From Anaerolineaceae bacterium (GTDB lineage Bacteria > Planctomycetota > Phycisphaerae > FEN-1346 > JAACEH01), in the NCBI GenBank assembly GCA_011682595.1, contig JAACEH010000128.1, positions 1 to 5,813 on the forward strand: 5,813 nt of DNA, written 5' to 3'. Position numbers and translations under genes: made by a program. The first letter of the stretch is position 1. Each line of letters opens with the position of its first letter. The notes under the pieces are model-generated. The model did not search any database, was not told the origin of the DNA, and worked only from the letters and a program-made list of their open reading frames with translations. This document shows positions 1-5,763 of the stretch, piece by piece.

Positions 1-533
1 ACGCGGTACTCGTTCCGCCACTGGCCCTGGGGAAGCTGCTCCCGAATCTGCTTGACCAGGTCCTTGGCCATCTCGTCGGCCACCTCGTTGCTCAGCAGCG
101 AAACGTAGACATCAAACAATTCGGCCGGCACGTCCGGGGTCCGCGTCGAGCGGGTTTCCTGGATCAGTCTGTGAACCATCTTCTTCAGGCCGCTCATCTC
201 GGACTGCAACTGCGAGGCGCTGACCTTGACAGCCTCCTGCCTGGCTTCGGCCACCAATTGGCCGTAAGTCTGGCGCACTCGCAGGTCACCCCCGCCGCCC
301 GGTGGTGCGGTGCTGCCGGGCCGGGCGGGTTGGGTGGCCCCGAGAACCCGGCCAGGGACCGCGGACGATTGCCGGCCGGCGGTAACCTCAACCACGTTGC
401 GGGCCCCGAACCCGAGAAAGCCGCCCGTCTTGTAGGAGCGCGTGTTCAGGATGACCGCCTGTCGGCCGAAGGTGCGTTTGACCATCTGCAGCGCGTCGCG
501 CATCGATGGCGCCCTGAAAGTTTTCAGCTTCAT
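1..533 (-). CDS. flhF: Flagellar placement GTPase FlhF, N-terminal part (truncated by window edge)
   Basis: FlhF is an SRP-family GTPase (relative of Ffh and FtsY) that sets flagellar position or number, usually with the ATPase FlhG. I read 177 codons without a stop; the gene continues past the left edge. Residues 1-53 form the B domain with clear family sequence: MKLKTFRAPSMRDALQMV, GRQAVILNTR (24-32) and TGGFLGFGARNVVEVTA (36-52). Residues about 54-84 are a low-complexity Pro/Gly/Ala linker. Residues about 88-128 look helical and possibly coiled (YGQLVAEARQEA to KKMVHRLIQE). From about 138 on (ELFDVYVSLLSNEVADEMAK) the start of the N domain is recognisable. The G domain with P-loop is outside the window, so GTPase competence cannot be judged. 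The ATG overlaps the flhA stop by 4 bases (ATGA), indicating translational coupling. FlhG and FliA genes often follow. Confidence 0.93.
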   Translation of the reverse strand, partial: MKLKTFRAPSMRDALQMVKRTFGRQAVILNTRSYKTGGFLGFGARNVVEVTAGRQSSAVPGRVLGATQPARPGSTAPPGGGGDLRVRQTYGQLVAEARQEAVKVSASQLQSEMSGLKKMVHRLIQETRSTRTPDVPAELFDVYVSLLSNEVADEMAKDLVKQIREQLPQGQWRNEYR

Positions 534-2650
534 GATTTCAACTCCGCCATGCCCATACTCTCAACCTTGACTCCACGAACGATTTCGTTGAACGACAGCA
601 CCGCCAGATTCGGCAGCGTCGTTTCAGCAATGCGTTTGACCTGTGCCCTGATCTGCGGCGAGGTCAGCACAACCGGCGGCGCACCGGCGCCCGCCAGCGG
701 GCGTACGGCCTCGGCAATTTCCTGGGCCACGGTCCGGGCCACCTCCGGCGGCATGGTTAGAAAACTGCCCCGCTCGTTGTGCTCGATGTGGGCCGAGATG
801 CGGTCTTCCAGGGCCGGATCGAGCGTGACCACCCGCAGTACCCCGTCCTCGCTGAGGTACTGCTCGCACAGCGTCCGGGCCAGGGCGTTGCGGACATACT
901 CGGTCAGCACGTCGGCGTCCTTGCTCCGCGGCGCCCAGTCGCCGAGGGTTTCCAGGATGGTCTCCAGGTCGCGGATGGGGACGCGTTCCCGCAGCAGGTT
1001 CTGAAGAACTTTCTGAATTTCCCCGACTTTCATCACCCCCGGCACCACCTCTTCGACCACGCTGGGGGCCTTCTCCTTGAGCGTGTTGACAAGCTTGTTG
1101 ACCTCTTCCCGGGTCAGCAGTTCCGCGGCATGGTTCTTGATAATCTCCGTCAGGTGCGTGGCCACGACGCTCGATGCGTCGACCACCGTGTAGTTGAGCA
1201 TCTCGGCCCTCTGCCGCTGCTCCTCGCCGATCCACCAGGCGGGCAGGGAGAAGGCCGGTTCGCGGGTTTCGATGCCACCGGCCAGTTCCCCCGAAACCAG
1301 GCCGCTGTCCATGGCCAGGTACATGCCGACCCGGGCCTCGCCGCGAGCCACGGGGTTGCCCTTGACCCGGACCGCGTACTCGTTCGGACCCAGCCGCATG
1401 TTGTCGCGAATGCGAATTGGCGGCACAATCATCCCCAGATCCAGGGCCACCTGCCGGCGGATCATGCTGATGCGGTCCAACAGGTCGCCGCCCTGGGCGG
1501 CATCGACCAGGCGAATCAGGCCGTAGCCGATCTCCAGTTCCATGGCGTCGACGGCCAGCAGGTTGTCCTCCTGCGGCGGCTTCCTGGACAGGGCGGCCTT
1601 TCCTGCCGCGGCCGTCACAGTGCTCCGCTGCGCGGCGCCCGACTTCTGCAACCTCCAGGCCAGCACCAGGCACAGCCCGGCCAGTACGATCAGCGGCAAG
1701 GCCGGCAGGCCGATGCCGGCCATCGTCAACAGGAACACCGCGGCGATGACCATGGCCACCGGGCGGCTGGCCAGTTGGCTGACCATCTCCTGGCCCAGAT
1801 CGGTCCGCGAAGTCGAGCGCGTGACAATCAGGCCCGCCGAGATGCTGATGATGAACGACGGCACCTGGGTGACCAGGCCGTCGCCGATGGTCAGCTTCGT
1901 AAACAAGGCCATGCTTTCGGCCAGGCTCCAGCCGTTGCTGACCATGCCGACGTAGAATCCGCCGAGGATATTGACCAGCGTGATGACGATGCCGGCGATG
2001 GCGTCGCCGCGAACGAATTTCGAGGCACCGTCCATGGCCCCGTAGAAGTCGCTCTCGCGGCTGATGGTATCGCGGCGCGTGCGGGCCTCGTCCTCGGTAA
2101 TCAACCCGGCATTCAGGTCGGCGTCGATGGCCATCTGCTTGCCCGGCATGCCGTCCAGGGTGAACCTTGCCGCCACCTCGCTGATTCGCGTCGCTCCCTT
2201 GGTGATGACCACAAACTGGATGATCACCAGGATGGCAAAGACGATGAGCCCGACCACCAGGTTGCCACCGGCCACGAACTTGCCGAAGGCCTCAATGACT
2301 TTCCCCGCGGCGTCGGAGGCGGCGGAGACATTGACCACACGGTCCGGGATGGTCAGGATGAGCCGCGTCGAGGCCACGTTCAGCACCAGGCGGAACAGCG
2401 TCAGGGCCAGCAGCAGGCTGGGGAAAACGCTGAACTCCAGGGGCTTGCGTACATAGAGGGTGGTCAGCAGGACAATGATGCTGAGGGTGATGTTGCAGGC
2501 CAGCAGGATGTCGAGTTGCCACGGCTTCAGGGGGATGAGGATGACCAGGATCATCCCGATCGCCGACAGCGGCAGAATGAGCCCCTTGTGCTTGGCCATG
2601 AAGCCGAAGAAGCCGCCGCCTTGGTTGACTGCCAGGTCCTCTGCCATCAC
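530..2650 (-). CDS. flhA: Flagellar export apparatus ring protein FlhA
   Basis: FlhA forms the nonameric ring beneath the export gate, docks chaperone-substrate complexes and takes part in proton-driven export. The 706-residue product (705 if the ATG at 2647 is used) has the full family architecture. Membrane segments lie at about residues 23-41, 44-64, 71-95, 127-149, 215-235, 262-277, 299-314 and 316-332. The family signature FRLVLNVASTRLIL is at 86-99. The conserved cytoplasmic loop includes ARFTLDGMPGKQMAIDADLN (161-180), holding the invariant Asp residues, one of which is needed for proton coupling in Salmonella. The soluble C-terminal domain (from about 360) carries NLLAVDAMELEIGYGL, RDNMRLGPNEYAVRVKGNP and YTVVDASSVVATHLTEIIK. 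Length is typical (about 680-710). The TGA stop (532-530) overlaps the flhF ATG. No frame breaks or missing motifs are seen. Confidence 0.98.
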   Translation of the reverse strand: MMAEDLAVNQGGGFFGFMAKHKGLILPLSAIGMILVILIPLKPWQLDILLACNITLSIIVLLTTLYVRKPLEFSVFPSLLLALTLFRLVLNVASTRLILTIPDRVVNVSAASDAAGKVIEAFGKFVAGGNLVVGLIVFAILVIIQFVVITKGATRISEVAARFTLDGMPGKQMAIDADLNAGLITEDEARTRRDTISRESDFYGAMDGASKFVRGDAIAGIVITLVNILGGFYVGMVSNGWSLAESMALFTKLTIGDGLVTQVPSFIISISAGLIVTRSTSRTDLGQEMVSQLASRPVAMVIAAVFLLTMAGIGLPALPLIVLAGLCLVLAWRLQKSGAAQRSTVTAAAGKAALSRKPPQEDNLLAVDAMELEIGYGLIRLVDAAQGGDLLDRISMIRRQVALDLGMIVPPIRIRDNMRLGPNEYAVRVKGNPVARGEARVGMYLAMDSGLVSGELAGGIETREPAFSLPAWWIGEEQRQRAEMLNYTVVDASSVVATHLTEIIKNHAAELLTREEVNKLVNTLKEKAPSVVEEVVPGVMKVGEIQKVLQNLLRERVPIRDLETILETLGDWAPRSKDADVLTEYVRNALARTLCEQYLSEDGVLRVVTLDPALEDRISAHIEHNERGSFLTMPPEVARTVAQEIAEAVRPLAGAGAPPVVLTSPQIRAQVKRIAETTLPNLAVLSFNEIVRGVKVESMGMAELKS
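542..545 (-). promoter_or_regulatory. Shine-Dalgarno site of flhF inside flhA
   Basis: GGAG lies 8 bases before the flhF ATG at 533-531, within the last codons of flhA. It supports the overlapping ATGA start and suggests re-initiation by ribosomes ending flhA. Confidence 0.65.
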
Positions 2651-2656
2651 AAAAGT

Positions 2657-2674
2657 TCCCTCGTTCCTTACTCC
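2657..2674 (-). promoter_or_regulatory. Purine-rich ribosome-binding region of flhA
   Basis: The 24-base flhB-flhA gap holds three Shine-Dalgarno-like cores in a row: GGAG (2674-2671), AAGGAA (2669-2664) and GAGGGA (2662-2657). Only the last is at usable distance, 6 bases from a GTG at 2650 and 9 from the next codon, ATG at 2647. Either codon could be the start. Confidence 0.5.
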
Positions 2675-3757
2675 TTAGAGCGCCGTCGGCGCGAAGTCAC
2701 GGTTGCTGATGCGGTAGACAAAGGCCAGCACTTCGGCCACCGCCTGGTAGAACTGCATGGGGATTTCCTGCCCGACCTCCACCGCCTTGTAAAGCGTGCG
2801 GGCCAGGGCCGGCTTCTCGACAATCGGCACGCCGTTTTCAATGGCTATCTCGCGAATCCTCCTGGCCAGCAGATCGGCCCCCTTGGCCACCACCTTCGGA
2901 GCCGCCATCTCGCCGGTGTCGTAACGAATGGCGATGGCGAAGTGCGTGGGGTTGGTTATCACCGCGTCGGCCCGGGGAACTTCCGCGCTCATGCGGTGCA
3001 TGGCCATCTGCCGCTGGATGTGGCGGCGCTGCTCGCGAATCAGCGGGTCGCCTTCCATCCGTTTCATCTCCTCGCGAACTTCCTGCCTGGTCATCTTCAG
3101 GTCCTCGCGGTACTGCCACCTCTGGTACATGTAGTCGAAGAGGGCCACCACCAGAAGGATCCCGGCCAGTTTGAAGCCCAGCGAACAGATCAGGTAGCCG
3201 CTGCTGCGGGCCATTTCGGCCACGCCCATTTGCGGCAGGCCGATAATTTTTTCGTAGTCGCCCAGGATGGCCACATAGGAAATCCAGGCGATGGTCCCCA
3301 GTTTCAGCAGGTTGCCGACCAGCCGGGCCAGGGCCCGCTTCGAGAAGATGCGGCCAAACCCTGTGGCCGGGTTCAGTTTCTCCAGCGACGGCTGCAGCGG
3401 GTGCGTCGTAAAGACCGGCCCGCTCTGAATCAGGTTGGCCAGGACGGCCACCAGGGCGATGCCCAGCATGATCGGGGCCACGGCCAGGCCGAAGTGCCAG
3501 GTCGACTTCGCGAAATCCCCGAGCACGGCCTGCGAACTGAGCGTGCCGACTTCGCCGCAGCCGAGCATCTCTTCCATGGCCCCCAGCAGCGACCGGCTCA
3601 GCCGGCCCCCGGCCAGGTAGAGAATGCCCACTCCGGCCAGCAGCACCAGGGCCGAGGTCAGGTCGACCGACCGCGGCACCTGCCCGCGCTCCCGGGCCTC
3701 TTCGAGGCGCCGTGGGGTTGGGACTTCCGTCTTGTCACCAAAACTGTCGTCAGGCAT
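2675..3757 (-). CDS. flhB: Flagellar export switch protein FlhB
   Basis: FlhB switches the export apparatus from rod/hook to filament substrates when its cytoplasmic domain cleaves itself. The 360-residue product starts MPDDSFGDKTEVPTPRRLEE, the standard FlhB N-terminus. Membrane segments lie at about residues 31-53, 91-111, 150-168 and 188-212. The conserved linker KMTRQEVREEMKRMEGDP is at about 221-238. The autocleavage sequence NPTH is at 269-272, the same numbering as Salmonella FlhB, where the cut falls between Asn269 and Pro270. FlhBc continues with AIRYD and PKVVAKGADLLARRIREIA and ends about 88 residues after the NPTH, shorter than the enteric protein (383 aa), which has an extra proline-rich tail. 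The site appears competent for cleavage. It follows fliR after 61 bases and precedes flhA by 24 bases. Confidence 0.97.
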   Translation of the reverse strand: MPDDSFGDKTEVPTPRRLEEARERGQVPRSVDLTSALVLLAGVGILYLAGGRLSRSLLGAMEEMLGCGEVGTLSSQAVLGDFAKSTWHFGLAVAPIMLGIALVAVLANLIQSGPVFTTHPLQPSLEKLNPATGFGRIFSKRALARLVGNLLKLGTIAWISYVAILGDYEKIIGLPQMGVAEMARSSGYLICSLGFKLAGILLVVALFDYMYQRWQYREDLKMTRQEVREEMKRMEGDPLIREQRRHIQRQMAMHRMSAEVPRADAVITNPTHFAIAIRYDTGEMAAPKVVAKGADLLARRIREIAIENGVPIVEKPALARTLYKAVEVGQEIPMQFYQAVAEVLAFVYRISNRDFAPTAL

Positions 3758-3763
3758 TTTTGT

Positions 3764-3768
3764 TCCTC
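3764..3768 (-). promoter_or_regulatory. Shine-Dalgarno site of flhB
   Basis: GAGGA lies 6 bases before the ATG at 3757-3755. It decides the start: the open frame reaches a TTG at 3808, but that extension would run through the hairpin and add an Arg-rich stretch (ALRRRRLRP) not found in FlhB. Confidence 0.75.
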
Positions 3769-3770
3769 GT

Positions 3771-3806
3771 GGCGCCAACGGCCGAAGCCGGCGGCGCCTA
3801 AGCGCC
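3771..3806 (-). promoter_or_regulatory. Alternative GC-rich hairpins just before the flhB ribosome-binding site
   Basis: In the transcript, GGCGCC (3798-3793) can pair with GGCGCC (3776-3771). This encloses a second 4-bp stem CGGC/GCCG closed by a cUUCGg tetraloop (loop 3786-3783), with a 2x2 internal loop between the stems. The left arm can instead pair upstream: GGCGC (3806-3802) with GCGCC (3797-3793) around a UUAG loop. The two folds share bases and exclude each other. The distal stem ends 2 bases before the flhB Shine-Dalgarno site. There is no following U-tract, so it does not look like a factor-independent terminator. A role in flhB translation, RNA stability or processing is inferred, not shown. 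Confidence 0.5.
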
Positions 3807-3822
3807 AAACGCTAAACGCTAA
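3795..3822 (-). repeat. Four-unit 7-base tandem repeat at the end of fliR
   Basis: Read on the minus strand, the tract is TTAGCGT, TTAGCGT, TTGGCGC, TTAGGCG: two perfect units and two diverged ones (two mismatches for the third; the fourth aligns with TTAG plus GCG). Unit 1 overlaps the final Thr codon and supplies the fliR TAG. Because three units make 21 bases, unit 4 supplies another TAG in the same frame. Whether this is a local slippage product or one copy of a genome-wide repeat cannot be told from one window. Confidence 0.65.
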
Positions 3823-4601
3823 GTGCCCAATTGGCTTATCATCTCCCTGACCGCATCCACCGTCTGACGATAACCGCTGCTGAAGACCACCAGCGTGACG
3901 CCGAAGGTTGCGATCAGGGCGATCAGGCCGACGCCGATTCGCAACGGAAAACCGACCACCAGAATGTTCAACTGCGGAACCGTCTTGCCCAGAAAGCCCA
4001 TCATCAGGCTGACCAGCAAGAGTATGACCAGCGTCGGCACAGCCATCTTCAGGGCCAGCACGTAACAGCCCACCAGCAGGCCGCGCACCGTGCTCAGCAA
4101 CTCCGGCTGAACGGTGGCGGTCATCGGCGGCAGGGCCTTGAAGCTGTCCAGCACGCCGCTGATAATCAGGTGGTGGCCGTTCATGGTCAGCAGCAAGGCC
4201 ATCCCGACGACCACGTAGAATGTCGACAGGATGCCGACCTCGGAGTTGAGCATGGGGTTGAAAACGCGGGCCAGCCCCAGGCCCATCTGCTGGGCGATCA
4301 CCTGGCCGGCCAACTGCAGGGCCACGAACAGGAGGTTGACCGCCAGGCCGATGGTCAGGCCGATGAGCAACTCTATCCCGCCGGCGGCGGCCGTGCCGAG
4401 CAGCGTAGACGGCGCCGCGGCCATGTTGATCCTGACCAGCGGGAAGACCACGATGCTGATCGCCGCCACCAGGAGGGCCTTGACCTTCATGGGAATGGCC
4501 GCCGCGCTGAAGATCGGCGCAGTGAGCATGACGCCCGTTATGCGCATCAGCACCAGGGCGAAGGCCGGCAACAGTCCCACGATTTTGGCCAGTTCGAACA
4601 T
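3819..4601 (-). CDS. fliR: Flagellar export gate protein FliR
   Basis: FliR is the single-copy subunit that completes the FliP-FliQ gate and contacts FlhB. The 260-residue protein is strongly hydrophobic. Helical stretches lie at about residues 7-29, 40-58, 71-101, 125-142, 170-200 and 213-241. Recognisable family segments are AGQVIAQQMGLGLARVFNP (about 98-116) and GKTVPQLNILVVGFPLRIG (about 205-223). Length is normal (about 255-265). The ATG is 17 bases after the fliQ stop. Its only Shine-Dalgarno-like element (AGGA, 4617-4614) is 12 bases from the start, unusually far, so it may depend on ribosomes finishing fliQ. The TAG stop lies inside the first unit of a 7-base repeat, and a second in-frame TAG (3800-3798) follows 21 bases later. 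Confidence 0.96.
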   Translation of the reverse strand: MFELAKIVGLLPAFALVLMRITGVMLTAPIFSAAAIPMKVKALLVAAISIVVFPLVRINMAAAPSTLLGTAAAGGIELLIGLTIGLAVNLLFVALQLAGQVIAQQMGLGLARVFNPMLNSEVGILSTFYVVVGMALLLTMNGHHLIISGVLDSFKALPPMTATVQPELLSTVRGLLVGCYVLALKMAVPTLVILLLVSLMMGFLGKTVPQLNILVVGFPLRIGVGLIALIATFGVTLVVFSSGYRQTVDAVREMISQLGT

Positions 4602-4618
4602 TCGCTCGGGGCGTCCTA

Positions 4619-4876
4619 CTAAAAAGTCAACTGAAACATTTCCCTGCTGAACTCAAGCAACTTGACGATAATCCACGGCAGAAACAGGCCGACCGACAGG
4701 GCCATGACAATGATCTTCGGAACGAACGACAGCGTCTGTTCCTGCACCTGGGTGACCGCCTGGAGAATGCTGACCACCAGGCCGACGATCATCCCGATCA
4801 GCAGGATGGGGGCGCTGACCAGCAGCATGACCATCACCGCCTGCCGCCCGATGTCGATTGCCTGTTCCGCAGTCAT
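4619..4876 (-). CDS. fliQ: Flagellar export gate protein FliQ
   Basis: FliQ is a small two-helix membrane protein; about four copies pack around the FliP-FliR core of the export gate. The 85-residue product starts MTAEQAIDIGRQA, the classic FliQ opening. Two hydrophobic helices follow, at about residues 13-37 and 52-75, joined by the highly conserved loop QAVTQVQEQTLSFVPKI (about 39-55). It ends in a short amphipathic tail (LLEFSREMFQLTF). Length is typical (about 85-90). It follows fliP after 64 bases and precedes fliR by 17 bases, clearly in the same operon. I chose the internal ATG over the one at 4906 because of family alignment and its Shine-Dalgarno site. No defects are seen. Confidence 0.97.
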   Translation of the reverse strand: MTAEQAIDIGRQAVMVMLLVSAPILLIGMIVGLVVSILQAVTQVQEQTLSFVPKIIVMALSVGLFLPWIIVKLLEFSREMFQLTF

Positions 4877-4883
4877 CCGCAAG

Positions 4884-4891
4884 CCACCTCT
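4884..4891 (-). promoter_or_regulatory. Shine-Dalgarno site of fliQ
   Basis: AGAGGTGG, one base off AGGAGG over its last six, lies 7 bases before the ATG at 4876-4874. It decides the start: another in-frame ATG at 4906-4904 has no comparable site at proper spacing and would add ten residues (MRVFARGGLR) not typical of FliQ. Confidence 0.75.
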
Positions 4892-4940
4892 CGCAAAAAC
4901 TCGCATCCCGCAGCCGTCTCAACACGCGACGCCGGACGAA

Positions 4941-5747
4941 CTATATCGGCGTAAAGCTCTTCAGCAGGCTGCCGATCACCAGGTGCCAGCCGTCCACCAG
5001 CACGAACAGCAGCAACTTGAAGGGCAGCGAAATCAGAACCGGCGGCAACATCAGCATGCCCATCGAGATCAGCACGCTGGCCACCACCATGTCGATAATC
5101 AGGAAGGGCAGATAGATCTTGAAGCCCATCAGGAAGGCCGTCTTCAGTTCGCTGGTGACGAAGGCCGGCACCAGCACGCTGGTCGGCACGTCCTCCCATC
5201 GCTCGGCGGTCTCATGGCCCGAGTAGTCCAGGAACATCCGCACGTCCGGCTGGTTGCCGGCGGTTTCGATCTGGCGAATCATGAACTCCCGCACCGGCAC
5301 GGCCGCCTTGGCCAGGGCCTCGGACTGCGACAGTTTGCCGTCCAGATACGGCTGCAGGGCCTGGCTGTTGACGTCCTGCCAGACCGGGCCCATGATCATC
5401 AGCGTCATCAACAGGGCCAGCCCGATCAGCACCTGGTTGGGCGGCAACTGCTGGGTAGCCATGGCCTGCCGCAAGAGCGACAGGACAATGATGATCCGCG
5501 TGAAACTGGTCATCAGCACGAGGATCGAGGGAGCCAGGGTCAGGACCGTCAGCAGGACCAGGATCTGCAGGCTCCCGGAGATGCTCTCGGGCGTCTGGGC
5601 CGGCTTGACGATGTCCGTGAGGTCGGGGATCAGCGAATTGTCGATCGGCCCGGACGGAGCCTCCTGGGCGAGCGCAGGCCGGGCGGCAGCGATGACGGCG
5701 ACCAGTGCCATCGCCAAGGCTGCCCTTCTGGCCCACTTCCAACTCAT
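4941..5747 (-). CDS. fliP: Flagellar export gate protein FliP
   Basis: FliP (268 aa here) forms the pentameric ring of the flagellar type III export gate in the inner membrane and assembles with FliQ and FliR into the P5Q4R1 complex that substrates pass through. The N-terminus looks like a cleavable signal peptide: a basic n-region (KWARR), a hydrophobic core and an ALA-QEA site near residue 27, as is usual for FliP. The first membrane block, with the family motif PSILVLMTSFTR, is at about residues 73-95. A periplasmic segment follows. The C-terminal block at about 195-267 contains AFVTSELKTAF, LPPVLISLPFKLLLF and DGW, which match FliP strongly. The start was set at the ATG with a strong Shine-Dalgarno site; the open frame extends 13 codons further upstream but that stretch is not FliP-like. 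Length is normal (about 240-280). The gene looks intact. Confidence 0.97.
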   Translation of the reverse strand: MSWKWARRAALAMALVAVIAAARPALAQEAPSGPIDNSLIPDLTDIVKPAQTPESISGSLQILVLLTVLTLAPSILVLMTSFTRIIIVLSLLRQAMATQQLPPNQVLIGLALLMTLMIMGPVWQDVNSQALQPYLDGKLSQSEALAKAAVPVREFMIRQIETAGNQPDVRMFLDYSGHETAERWEDVPTSVLVPAFVTSELKTAFLMGFKIYLPFLIIDMVVASVLISMGMLMLPPVLISLPFKLLLFVLVDGWHLVIGSLLKSFTPI

Positions 5748-5753
5748 CCGCTG

Positions 5754-5759
5754 CTCCTT
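5754..5759 (-). promoter_or_regulatory. Shine-Dalgarno site of fliP
   Basis: AAGGAG lies 6 bases before the ATG at 5747-5745, a near-ideal match and spacing. It decides the start: the longer open frame begins at 5786 and would read through this site, overlapping the end of the upstream gene. Confidence 0.8.
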
Positions 5760-5763
5760 CCGG

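Noticed and set aside
194..391. Minus-strand 65-codon open frame within flhF
   Set aside because: It is out of frame with flhF and Pro/Arg-rich. The flhF frame through the same bases is open and carries the conserved B domain and helices.
3771..3798. Factor-independent terminator between fliR and flhB
   Set aside because: The hairpin is strong but is followed by ACGAGGAACAAAAATG with no U-tract, and the downstream genes belong to the same functional set.
3758..3808. Longer flhB beginning at TTG 3808
   Set aside because: The extension encodes an Arg-rich stretch derived from the repeat and hairpin. The ATG at 3757 has a well-spaced GAGGA and the standard FlhB N-terminus.
779..3850. Plus-strand open frame of 1023 codons opposite flhA and flhB
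   Set aside because: It is antisense to two well-conserved genes. Its product is His/Gln/Asp/Gly-rich with no family motif, as expected from the reverse complement of GC-rich coding sequence. It also runs through the fliR-flhB gap without regard to gene boundaries.
3831..4622. Plus-strand open frame of 263 codons opposite fliR
   Set aside because: It is a mirror frame of fliR with biased low-complexity composition and no start signal or known family.
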